A stretch of DNA of 64,000 nucleotides. Source: Orychophragmus violaceus. Lineage: Eukaryota; Streptophyta; Magnoliopsida; Brassicales; Brassicaceae. How positions within the stretch are numbered: the stretch's first letter is position 1; each line of letters opens with the position of its first letter. A model generated the notes under the pieces. It was given only the letters and a program-made list of their open reading frames with translations, made no database searches and had not been told where the DNA came from. The translations under genes were made by a program, and so were the position numbers. Location: NCBI GenBank assembly GCA_030180135.1, contig CM058231.1, positions 22,137,034 through 22,201,033 on the forward strand, read 5' to 3'. Positions 12,226-22,046 of this stretch are shown piece after piece.

Positions 12226-12395
12226 CACTTGCCAAATGAGCTGGCTACTGGGCCCCTCTTCTAATTTCCAACCCCAGCTAAGTGATCCTTTCAATTACTG
12301 TAACCGAACGGGCCATCACATTCTCCAGCCCAAACATTTGATAGTGAATTTCCTCTTAGAAGAATATGAAACGAAATTCTTACAAATATCCACTG
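12226..12395 (-). repeat. Truncated 3' LTR of element E
   Basis: It matches 29693-29863 (shared blocks ACTTGCCAAATGAGCTGGCT and CCTCTTAGAAGAATATGAAA) and ends with the same CTTACA. The outer two-thirds of the LTR are missing; the CTAGGCGG repeat stands in their place. Confidence 0.85.
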
Positions 12396-12435
12396 TGGTT
12401 TATATTCTTCTTTGGTTCCATTTTCACACTTTTTC

Positions 12436-12666
12436 GTGATAGAGACCTTGTTCGTTTGATAGTCGCTGGCGACAGCAATTCCAAACATGTTCGTTTGACA
12501 GTCGTTGGCGACAGCGACTCCAAAATAGCAATTAGCGACTCAAAACTCAGTTGCTGATTTTAATAGCGATTTAAGAAAAAAACTCGGCGGCAGTCGCTAG
12601 CGACTCTGAAATGAACAACACAACGACTGTCGCAGTCGCTAGCGATTACGAAACGAACTGAGCAAG
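12436..12666. repeat. Small palindromic MITE-like element (GTCGCTAGCGAC)
   Basis: The left end TTGTTCGTTTGATAGTCGC and, inverted, the right end AGTTCGTTTCGTAATCGC match as imperfect terminal inverted repeats. Inside are at least four palindromic GTCGCTGGCGAC / GTCGCTAGCGAC units. About 230 bp with no coding capacity, sitting in the 3' untranslated part of E. I could not find a clean target duplication; a hAT-type MITE is my best guess. Confidence 0.5.
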
Positions 12667-12849
12667 ATTGATCTTGGAAACAAGCTGATATGACATTCAG
12701 CTTCTGCTGCCTTCACAACCAGAAGTAGCAACCCCTACATCCTGACCGCCATATGCAAATACCTTTGCAATAAGCACCAACACTTTCCTGTATCGATTCC
12801 AACTACACATCAGTCATCTCCTATCCCTCATAGAAGACCATATCAGGCG

Positions 12850-14197
12850 ACCAAAACCTTCAGTTTATTCAAGCAGCCTTCAAACTTGTTCCCCGGAAGG
12901 ACTTTAGGTAACATATTTGTTGAATTCTCTGAAGTGTGTATCTTTACCACATTCACATCTCCTTGTGCAATTATATCCCTCATGAAATTGAACTTAACTG
13001 CCACATGTTTAGTTCTTTCATGTAATTTTTAGCCAAGTAAATAGTACTTTGTGAATCACAATGGATCTTTAGTGCCTCTTGTTTAAACCTGATTTCCTCA
13101 CTGATTCCTTTTCACCATAGAGCCTCCTTTAGAGCTTATGTTAAGGACATATACTCTGCCTTTGTCGTCGATAAAGCCACTAACTTTTGAAGACAATACC
13201 TCCAGCTGACTGTATTACCACCCACTGTGAAGACATAACCTGAGATGGACCGTCCTCTGTCGAGTTCTGCTGCATAGTCTGAGTCGCAATAGCCTTCCAC
13301 TCGAAACTCTGTTTCTTTGCTGAAAGTTAAACATACATTTGCAGCTCCCTTGATATATCTCATCACTGGATAACTTGCCAATGATCTACTCCAAGTTTAC
13401 TCATGTAACGACTTACAAGTCCTACTGCATAGGCCAAATCCGGTCGTTACCCTACCATTGCATACATAACACTGCCAAACACACTTGCATATGGTATCCT
13501 TTCCATGTATTATGCATGTTCCTGTTCTTGAACCTTTGTAAGAGCTTTCAACTTAATCTGAGATCTGATTGGAGTCTGAACCTCTTTACACTCCCACATT
13601 TCAAATGTTTTAAGAATTTGATTCAAGTAGCCTTCCTGTGACAGAACTAAGCTTACCCTTTTTCTATCTCTGAAAATATACATGCCGAGAATTCTTCTAG
13701 CAAGACGTAAGTCCTTCATCTCGAACTCCCTATTTAACAACTCTTTTAGCTTCTTGATAAACCTCATGTCCGTAGAGGCTATCAGCATATCGTCTATGTA
13801 CAATAGAAGGTGGATCATGTCTTCCATTTTTACCCCTTTAGGTAAACACATGGGTATATTCACTCTTTTTGTTCTTTTGCTTGACCATGAATGTATCAAA
13901 TATGTGGTTCTACTATCGTGGAGACTTCTTTAAGCCGTACAAGGGTTTCCGAAGCAAACAAACTTTTTCCTCACTGCCCTTCTGAATGTAGCCTTCCGGT
14001 TGATTCATATAGATGGTTTCATGAAGGACCCCATGGAGAAATGTTGTCTTACGTCGAGCTGCTCCAGTTCCATATCCTAATTAACAACCATTGACAACAA
14101 TAATCTGATCGAAACATGTTTAACCACATGAGCAAATACCTTATTGTAATATATACCTTCAATCTGAGCATAACCCCTAACAACTAGTCTAGCCTTA
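12850..14197 (-). pseudogene. Element E pol, 3' half (reverse transcriptase end, RNase H)
   Basis: Read in antisense. 13510-13899 carries the reverse-transcriptase core with LLLYIDDMLIAS, followed by EFEMKDLRLARRILGM. 13136-13381 carries RNase H (GYCDSDYAAELD, VALSTTKAEYMSLT). The C-terminal tail is recognisable down to about 12860 (DIIAQGDVNVVKIHTSEN, then LPGNKFEGCLNKLKV). The blocks lie in different frames and contain stops, so no protein is made. The left end of element D interrupts the upstream part. Confidence 0.88.
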
Positions 14198-14315
14198 TGA
14201 TACGATCAGGTTTTAATCCCTAGATCTACACTGCAAGTGCACAGACTTGAACCAGTAGTATCTAGGGTATCGAATCCACAGAGACTCTAGATTCTTTCGA
14301 TAGATTGTAGAACAT
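14198..14315 (-). repeat. 3' LTR of element D, outer piece
   Basis: First 118 bp of the D left LTR, up to the AACAT target of element C. It matches the start of the right LTR at 25217, including AATCCACAGAGACTCTAGAT. Confidence 0.9.
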
Positions 14316-15513
14316 TGATAGGTTGTGAGTTTTACCCTATTCTAAACTGCAAGTGAACAGCAATGTCAAAGTAGTATATAGGGTTATCGAATCCACAGGG
14401 ACACTTGGTCTCAATAGATCAGAACAGTAGAGACTAATACTAGAAAGAAAGCAATGTAATTGAATTAAAAGCGGTGCGAGAAAGTAAATCAGTAGCAGAG
14501 ATTAACGGTTGTGGAAGCAATAAACTAAAAGCGTTAAGCCTAGGGTATTCTCAGGAAATCAGACAAGCAGACAGTTCATTCAGCAAGGATCTAATTAAGC
14601 ACAGTTCTAGAACTCAAAACACAGATATAGAATTAACCAAATTCCTTTGCGATAATTCTCTAAGTCTAAGTGCAGCAAACCAAACTTTCGTTTGCGAGAA
14701 CTAACAGATTAAACTAGCATTAATCCCAAGTTTGATATGTTCACAATTATCCTAAACCAAACTTCCGTTTGCGCAAAGTTTAATTGCCCAATTTAATTAG
14801 TTCAGATTCCTAAACCCCACTTCCGTGACATATTTAGCAACCTAAGATCTAGATTCTAATTGATCAGGTTAGAACTAGCTTTAAGCACAATTAAATTGAA
14901 GAACAGATATAGTTTGAATCCTTAACTGAATTTGAACAAGTCTAGCAAGTCATGAAATCCTATGTGAGAAACCCTAAACCTAACAAGGAATCTACTCAGA
15001 CATAGATAATGAAAACATGATCATATGATGAATAAATTGCATAAAAGAATAAGAGTAAAAGGGGTTCGAAATCTTCTCCAAATACAGATGAAGTAATAGG
15101 TTCAGATCAGCCCCAAAAGCTCTAAAAATCCCCTGCTCTTAGTTCTGAAAGTGTATCTAATAAAAACAACTAAAACTTGATTATATAGGTATAATCTCGG
15201 CCAAGGGCTTCTTTGTAAATATCAGGAACTTCTGGATCAAAGTGCAATATCTTGATTCTTCTAAACCGCTGAGTTTTTGGCCCATCACGCTGGTGCATCG
15301 ACCGTTGCAGGTGTGCAACGATCGACACCTTTCTCTGTTTCGGACAGTGAACTCTATCTCTCGGTCAATCACTCCAAAAATCTCCAAAAAGCTCCATTAT
15401 CTCCAATTTAGCTCCAAACCTGATTATACCTGTAAAAGACTCTAAAAGAACACAAAAGACACTAAAACACAACTATATCATGGCCTAAAACTAGTAAAAA
15501 CCATGATATATCA
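14316..15513 (-). repeat. 3' LTR of element C
   Basis: TGATAGGTTGTGAG to ATGATATATCA, 1198 bp. It has eight bases (in TTAATTGCCCAATTT) that are missing in the right LTR. A paired 16-nt site is at about 15293-15330. Confidence 0.95.
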
Positions 15514-16889
15514 ACTCCCCCACACTTAGCCTTTGCTTGCCCTCAAGCAAAACATAGAACTAAAGCTTGGTGAAGAGGTTTGAAAACTCTTCAGAAACTC
15601 ATTTCATCCTAGAAGCTACAATACTCAGATTCCCCTTAGTAAACCACTGCAAGAATCAATCACAGGATATCAAGACCAACATGTACTTCCCCCACACTTA
15701 GCAACTGTCCTAGGTAAACTCCACAATCACATTCAAGCATTCAAATTCTCCCTACTGACTTCTGCAAGTATTTAAGTGCGGTCTCACCTAAGGAGTATCG
15801 ATCAAAGGGCACATGGATTCTTACCTTATCAGCTCTAGACCACCATACTATCTTTCTCTAGTCCCTTTCTTCTCTTTCCCTTCTTTAACAACTGATTTTT
15901 CCCCACTGGGTATCATTTTATTTTTTTTATCAGTGTTCTTCCCGTTATGGGGTGTACTTTGGACACATTCCATGGATCACATGAGAGAAAATAGTGTTTG
16001 CTACCATTCCCATGACCACTTCGGAGTTACTAACTCATCCTCAATTTATTATTATTTTTTTTTTACTTTATAGAAGGGGAGAAGGGAACTAAATAGGATA
16101 GGTTGACAGGCTGTGTCAGAACTAACAAGGGAATCCGACACAAAGTATACCAAGCCCTTAGGTGAGAAATCTAAGTCAGTATTAAGGTTGAAGTCAGTAA
16201 AAGGATCCTCTGATACCTGAAGTGATGTGGGTGTTCCCAGTAGGTTGATCTGTGATGGGGTTTTCTAATAGTCATAGATAGATCCTGCAACTTCATCCCA
16301 ATGGTTACTTAATTTCCTGCAAGTCTTGTACATCTTCTCAGAAAATCATAGTTTCTTACTTAAACAATTTTGACTCAATAAAACAAATTTTTTTTTTTTT
16401 TTTTTTTTGAAAAACGGACTGACTCTTAAGAAAACAGAAAACAAAAGTCAGTAGCACCTCCCCCACACTTAAGACACACTGTCCCCAGTTGTGTCCAGCG
16501 AAGGATCGGTAAAAAGAAAATAAAAATTTGTTAAAGTTCTGTTGAGTTCTGTCGGGTTTACCTCTGTCGCTCATGCATCGATCGTTGCACTAGGTGCATC
16601 GACCGTTACTTGGCGATTTTCGTGTATGGTCGATCGTTGCTCAGGACCGCAACGATCGCTGCAATGCGATTCCTTTCGTGTTGTGACGATCGACACAGAA
16701 GTGCGTCGATCGTTGCACTGCGATTTCATCCGAGACCTGCAAACATAAACTCACCAAAAACAAAAACAAACGTAAAATCCTAACAAAAACACCAAAAATT
16801 AAGTAGAAAAACACCAGTACCTAATGGTGGGTTGCCTCCCACCCAGCGCTTGTTTAAGGTCAATAGCTTGACCGGACGGATGGGAATTT
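15514..16889 (-). other. 3' untranslated region of element C
   Basis: Polypurine-like motifs (CCCCCACACTTA on the plus strand) are at 15517-15528, about 15688-15699 and about 16460-16471. The hairpin arms are about 15856-15890 and 16073-16092, with inner pairing AACTGAT / ATCAGTGTT. Paired TCGATCGA-type sites lie at about 16575-16720. The post-stop stem-loop is at about 16827-16842. It also contains an A/T run at 16387-16409. Confidence 0.8.
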
Positions 16890-19427
16890 TCAAGTACCAG
16901 GAGGTCTTGACAGAGACTTTTTCTGTCTCTGTTCAAGTCTCCTCATCCAAGGTGGTGAGTAGGCTGTTGCGGAATGCTCATGTCCAAGAAAAGATGGAGT
17001 GAAATGTGCTCCAGGATCTATAACCATAGTATGATCAGGCTGCTCAAAATCTGCGTCCCTTATGGTGAATGTCTGCCCATCTATCAGTGGCTTTCGCAGC
17101 TTATCCATCTCATAGTGCAGTGGTTCATCTCCCAGATGGAGGTCTATCAAGCTGTTCCTAACATCAATCAATGCTCCTGCTGTAGCCAAAAAGGGTCTCC
17201 CAAGCAACAGTGCTTCATCCGGATCACAGTCATATCTCAGCACAAGGAAGTCTGTTGGAACTAAGTAGTTTCCAACTCTCACCGGAATGTCCATAAGGAG
17301 TCCTTCAGGAACTCGTATGGACTGATCAGCTAGGACAAGAGAAGTCCTAGTAGGAGTAAAATCCAGCATCCCCAGCTTCTCTGCCATAGAGTAAGGCATC
17401 AAACTTCCAGCAGCTCCTAAATCACACAGAGAACGTCTAAAACTATCCTCAAAGATAGAACAATCCAGCACAAAGACTCCAGGATCAGGCAGCTTCTTCG
17501 GGACCTTAGTTAGCAGAACATCACTAATATGCTGAGGAACTATTATCACCCAGTCTTTCAGATCATCATCCAGGGGCAACATCTTGTTCAGGTACCTCTG
17601 CACACATGGATGATAAGGTGGATCATCAGAAGTTGGAATTTCTTCCAATTCTTCACCAATCCCTTCTAATTTCTTCAGCTCTTCGATCTCTTGCCTAATC
17701 ACTTCAGACACTGAGGAGTGTTGTCTAAAAATCTGTTCGTAGATCTCCTGTTGAGTAATCTCAGAGGCTCCATTAAATAGGCGATCAAGCTCCAAGTCAG
17801 CGTCTATGCCATTATCATCCGACAGTTCTGTCTGTTCACGCCCTGCAACGACCGACACTAAGGGTGTGTCGATCGTTGCCATCCCGACTGGTGTATCGAT
17901 CGGCACAGATGTTGCATCGATCGACGCACTGCAGCAGATTTCACCCGAGAGTTTTTCACAAATATCCGAAAATTCTTGTTCTGTCACCAACTCAGCTGTA
18001 CTTAGCTCAAATCTTTCACCTAGGTGAGATCCATCATTAATGCACATAGACCAGGCCTTAACATGAGTGTCTGCCACTCCTTTTCCCTTCAGTGAGCTGG
18101 ACATTTGGTTCACCTGAGTGTCCAACTGCTTCATGTGAGTGCTCAGAGACTCAAATTTCCCATTGAGGTCTTCATAGACAGCGTCGAACTTCTTGTTGCA
18201 GTCCACATAAATCTTGGTCTGACTCTCAATCAGTTGTTCCATCATAGCCTCCATTTTGCTCTCATGGGCTGTAGGTGCAGGAGGAGTCTGATAGGATGTA
18301 GATCCATAGGTTCTCTGAGTACCTTGTCCATAGGTCTTCTGAAAACCACCAGTCTGTCCTCCATTGGAAAATCTGTTCCCCTGTTGATTACTAAATCTAT
18401 TACCTTGGAAACCAGAACCTCCTATGAAATTCACATCTTCTTCCTGAGTTTCCTCCTCAGTCTGAATCACCTCTACATCTTGGGCAAAGTGGACAGCTTT
18501 CTTACTTGTCAGGAGATTGTAGACTGTGTCCAATCTGGATCTTATATTAGCTATATCAGAATTCTCTACAGTTCCACCAGATTTCTTCCTCCTTTCATCC
18601 ATTGTCTTGCAACTGTTGCTGCCAATCAGGTTCTCAATCAACTGCTTAGCTTGTGTAGGAGTCCTGGTGTTGAAATTAGCATTACTGGAATTATCCAGCG
18701 CAGTCTGATAAGGGAGATCTATGCCTCTGAAGAAGATACCAATCAGCTGTACTTCTGTGAATCCATGGTGTGGACAGGCACGTTGATACTGCTTAAATCT
18801 CATCCAGGCGGTCTTCAAGGGCTCCACAGCTCCTTGGGAAAAAGTGAGTATGTCCTGTCTGGACTGATCCGAGCGCGCATCATCATAAAAGTGACGCAGG
18901 AACTCACTCTTTAAGGCTGCCCAAGTAGTATACTGACCAGGTGCCAGTTGTCTCAGCCATGCACTAGCGTCTCCAGCAAGACTGTGCGGAAATAGCTTAA
19001 GGAACAGATAGTCCGGGCATACTCCTTCATACTTCATGCCAGTGACTATGTCCTCAAACTTGTCAATGTGATCCATAGGCTGCTCTGCTTGATGACCATG
19101 AAAAGCAATTTGTCTCATCAGCTGGTAGTAGATGGTCTTTACCTCAAAATCATTCCTCTCAAAAGCAGGAAGCACTAGAGCTGCTCGGTTTGCATGAAAC
19201 TCATCAGGTCTGTTGTAGTCAGCTAGTGTCCGCTCATGAACCACCATCTCTCTACCTTGGGCATGTCTTTGACCCTGGTTTTGGTTCAGCTCCTGTTGCT
19301 CAGGAGGATCAGGGATGACATTCCCTTCAGCATCAACCCGATGCCCAGCAGCATTGTACGGGTTGTTATCTCGGTCCCTCAGGGTACCTTCAGCATCTGG
19401 TATCAAGATCAGACGTTCTCGTACCAT
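16890..19427 (-). CDS. Gag-aspartic protease polyprotein of element C, 845 codons open
   Basis: Residues about 55-200 form the Retrotrans_gag domain (DYLFLKLFPHSLAGDASAWL, QSRQDILTFSQGAVEPLKTA). Residues about 330-400 are Gly/Asn/Gln-rich (GFQGNRFSNQQGNRF) and lack a CCHC zinc knuckle. Residues about 400-460 are a probable coiled coil (YEDLNGKFESLSTHMKQLD). A linker near 510-545 carries Ser/Pro/Thr-Ile-Asp motifs coded by the 16-nt sites. The protease lies near 660-780, with CDLGAAGSLMPYSMAEKLG and LLGRPFLATAGA. The ATG used here is MVRERLIL. Upstream, in B and H the frame extends through MPTQKTRS-type starts; in C two extra CT units near 19431-19446 throw that start (ATG at 19539) out of frame. 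C may therefore lack the first ~40 residues, or use another start. Its role is to form the particle; enzymes must come from another element. Confidence 0.88.
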   Translation of the reverse strand: MVRERLILIPDAEGTLRDRDNNPYNAAGHRVDAEGNVIPDPPEQQELNQNQGQRHAQGREMVVHERTLADYNRPDEFHANRAALVLPAFERNDFEVKTIYYQLMRQIAFHGHQAEQPMDHIDKFEDIVTGMKYEGVCPDYLFLKLFPHSLAGDASAWLRQLAPGQYTTWAALKSEFLRHFYDDARSDQSRQDILTFSQGAVEPLKTAWMRFKQYQRACPHHGFTEVQLIGIFFRGIDLPYQTALDNSSNANFNTRTPTQAKQLIENLIGSNSCKTMDERRKKSGGTVENSDIANIRSRLDTVYNLLTSKKAVHFAQDVEVIQTEEETQEEDVNFIGGSGFQGNRFSNQQGNRFSNGGQTGGFQKTYGQGTQRTYGSTSYQTPPAPTAHESKMEAMMEQLIESQTKIYVDCNKKFDAVYEDLNGKFESLSTHMKQLDTQVNQMSSSLKGKGVADTHVKAWSMCINDGSHLGERFELSTAELVTEQEFSDICEKLSGEICCSASIDATSVPIDTPVGMATIDTPLVSVVAGREQTELSDDNGIDADLELDRLFNGASEITQQEIYEQIFRQHSSVSEVIRQEIEELKKLEGIGEELEEIPTSDDPPYHPCVQRYLNKMLPLDDDLKDWVIIVPQHISDVLLTKVPKKLPDPGVFVLDCSIFEDSFRRSLCDLGAAGSLMPYSMAEKLGMLDFTPTRTSLVLADQSIRVPEGLLMDIPVRVGNYLVPTDFLVLRYDCDPDEALLLGRPFLATAGALIDVRNSLIDLHLGDEPLHYEMDKLRKPLIDGQTFTIRDADFEQPDHTMVIDPGAHFTPSFLGHEHSATAYSPPWMRRLEQRQKKSLSRPPGT

Positions 19428-19539
19428 TCTCTCTCTCTCTCTTTTCTCTTCTGATAGTCCTTTCTAGACGTCCAAGTTCCTCTAGTCCGAGATTAACCAA
19501 ACTCGAGTTCGGATTACTTCTAGTTTTCTGCGTTGGCAT

Positions 19540-19783
19540 AAACTGTCTGTAATCGTCCAGCAACGATCGATGCTATCAGTGCAACGATCGATTCAATCTC
19601 AGAATCGTCTAGTGACGATCGACGCAAGGGATGCAACGATCGACGCAAGGCGAAAGTCGTACCTGCGACAGAAAGAAACAGAGAAAAAGTTAGTAAAATA
19701 TAAAAACAAAACGAAAAAGCAAAAACAAAAAGAAAAATTTCTAGTAAAAACCCTAAGTTCGGTCCTATCGAAGACTCTAAGAG
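19540..19783 (-). other. 5' leader of element C
   Basis: Non-coding, between the primer site and the ancestral gag start. It has four TCGATCGA-type sites (about 19559-19650) and the sense block CAGGTACGACTTTCGCCTTG shared with B. Confidence 0.75.
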
Positions 19784-19801
19784 TCCCCGGCAACGGCGCC
19801 A
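19784..19801 (-). promoter_or_regulatory. tRNA-Asp primer binding site of element C
   Basis: In sense TGGCGCCGTTGCCGGGGA, a perfect 18-nt complement to the tRNA-Asp 3' end as I know it from Arabidopsis. It lies six bases inside the 5' LTR. Confidence 0.93.
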
Positions 19802-19807
19802 AAAACT

Positions 19808-20997
19808 TGATAGGTTGTGAGTTTTACCCTATTCTAAACTGCAAGTGAACAGCAATGTCAAAGTAGTATATAGGGTTATCGAATCCACAGGGACACTTGG
19901 TCTCAATAGATCAGAACAGTAGAGACTAATACTAGAAAGAAAGCAATGTAATTGAATTAAAAGCGGTGCGAGAAAGTAAATCAGTAGCAGAGATTAACGG
20001 TTGTGGAAGCAATAAACTAAAAGCGTTAAGCCTAGGGTATTCTCAGGAAATCAGACAAGCAGACAGTTCATTCAGCAAGGATCTAATTAAGCACAGTTCT
20101 AGAACTCAAAACACAGATATAGAATTAACCAAATTCCTTTGCGATAATTCTCTAAGTCTAAGTGCAGCAAACCAAACTTTCGTTTTCGAGAACTAACAGA
20201 TTAAACTAGCATTAATCCCAAGTTTGATATGTTCACAATTATCCTAAACCAAACTTCCGTTTGCGCAAAGTTTAATTTAATTAGTTCAGATTCCTAAACC
20301 CCACTTCCGTGACGTATTTAGCAACCTAAGATCTAGATTCTAATTGATCAGGTTAGAACTAGATTTAAGCACAATTAAATTGAAGAACAGATATAGTTTG
20401 AATCCTTAACTGAATTTGAACAAGTCTAGCAAGTCATGAAATCCTATGTGAGAAACCCTAAACCTAACAAGGAATCTACTCAGACATAGATAATGAAAAC
20501 ATGATCATATGATGAATAAATTGCATAAAAGAATAAGAGTAAAAGGGGTTCGAAATCTTCTCCAAATACAGATGAAGTAATAGGTTCAGATCAGCCCCAA
20601 AAGCTCTAAAAATCCTCTGCTCTTAGTTCTGAAAGTGTATCTAATAAAAACAACTAAAACTTGATTATATAGGTATAATCTCGGCCAAGGGCTTCTTTGT
20701 AAATATCAGGAACTTCTGGATCAAAGTGCAATATCTTGATTCTTCTAAACCGCCGAGTTTTTGGCCCATCACGCTGGTGCATCGACCGTTGCAGGTGTGC
20801 AACGATCGACACCTTTCTCTGTTTCGGACAGTGAACTCTATCTCTCGGCCAATCACTCCAAAAATCTCCAAAAAGCTCCATTATCTCCAATTTAGCTCCA
20901 AACCTGATTATACCTGTAAAAGACTCTAAAAGAACACAAAAGACACTAAAACACAACTATATCATGGCCTAAAACTAGTAAAAACCATGATATATCA
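19808..20997 (-). repeat. 5' LTR of element C
   Basis: 1190 bp. A TATA-like ACCTATATAATC in sense lies near 20665-20676. The terminal hairpin ATATATCATGG / CCATGATATA is at about 20964-20997. A paired 16-nt site lies at about 20776-20812. Confidence 0.94.
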
Positions 20998-21002
20998 AAC
21001 AT

Positions 21003-22046
21003 CGAATTAAACTAGGTGAAACAGTAGTGAAAGAAGTAAATCAAAACAGAAAGTAAATCAAGAGGTTTGTAAGCAATCAAACGAAGTGTCAAGTCTAGGG
21101 AGTTCTCAGGAAATCAGGAACACATGCAACCAATCAATCGGGATCTAATTAAGAATTGTTCTAGAACTGGAATCACAGAATTATAACAGACCAACTTTCG
21201 TTGCGAATATTATCTATGTCTAACAACCTAGCAAGCCAAATTTCATTGCGAATCCTAGAGTTCTAAACAAGCATTAATCCCAGGTTCTTTCGTTCACAAT
21301 TCTCCTAAGCCAAATTTCTTTGTGAATAGTCGAATTGCTCATCTAGGTTCTTTCTAGTTAATTAACCAACTGTCGTTGCGGAAATCAACCTAACATCATA
21401 AATCTGAGTAGCTAATTCAGATTAAGCAGTAAGAACAACCCTAGATGAAGAACTAACAGATATGAATCCCTACAGATTGATTAACCTATAATTCCATGAA
21501 ATCCCTAATGAGAATCCCTAAACCTAACTGGTAAACTACTCAGACATGATCATCGAAACAGAAGACATCATGAATAGAAAACCAAATATCATAAAAGAGA
21601 AACAAAGAATATGAGTTCCAAATCTCTCTCTCTGAATAAAACAATGCGTAAGTAAAAGCGTCTGAAAAGAGTAGTCTAAACAAGTGGCTAAAAACCCTAA
21701 TATAATGGTCTAAACTCGGCTGGGGCTTCTTCGTAATTATGAGAAACTTCTGGGCCAAAGTGCAATTTCTAAATCTTTCATTAAACCGCCGAGAATAAGT
21801 CTGATTTGCATATGTGTCGATCGATGCACGAGATGTGTTGATCGACACAAATCTCTGTTTTGGACAGTGACTTCTTCTCTCTCGGCCAAATGCTCCAAAT
21901 AGATCCAGAATGCGCCATAATCTCCAAATCCGCTCCAAACGTACCTAGACCTGAAAACAGACATAAAAGGACTCCAAAGGACTCTAAAAGACTCGATAAC
22001 AAGACATATACCATGGTTAAAAGTCCTAAAAAACCACGATATATCA
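21003..22046 (-). repeat. 3' LTR of element D, inner piece
   Basis: This is the rest of the D left LTR after the second AACAT (20998-21002). It ends at ATATATCA just before the polypurine tract ACTCCCCCACACTT. Joined to the outer piece it gives 1162 bp against 1146 bp for the mate; a 16-bp gap near the terminus accounts for most of the difference. A paired 16-nt site lies at about 21815-21850. Confidence 0.92.

Larger units (their letters stand above)
14316..20997 (-). mobile_element. Gag-protease-only Athila-like LTR retrotransposon C, youngest and most intact copy
   Basis: 6682 bp with target duplication AACAT (14311-14315 and 20998-21002), LTRs of 1198 and 1190 bp, a perfect 18-nt tRNA-Asp primer site and a polypurine tract. 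By eye the LTRs differ by about six substitutions and one 8-bp indel. The coding frame is open for 845 codons. It is inserted in the 3' LTR of D, so it is younger than D, which is younger than Copia E. It has no reverse transcriptase or integrase. Confidence 0.96.

Noticed and set aside
14474..14704. 76-codon frame in the C LTR, repeated at 19966-20196
   Set aside because: Present twice only because it is inside the LTR; no homologous frame is kept in the B or D LTRs.
18105..18914. 269-codon plus-strand open frame
   Set aside because: It is antisense to the gag-protease gene of C, has no family features, and its counterpart is broken in B.
16890..19427. Full autonomous Athila element for C
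   Set aside because: No reverse-transcriptase, RNase H or integrase motif in any frame between the C LTRs; the space below the gene is UTR.
19784..19801. tRNA-Asp-like sequence as a possible tRNA gene
   Set aside because: Only the 3'-end complement is present, at the fixed primer position next to LTRs; there is no cloverleaf.
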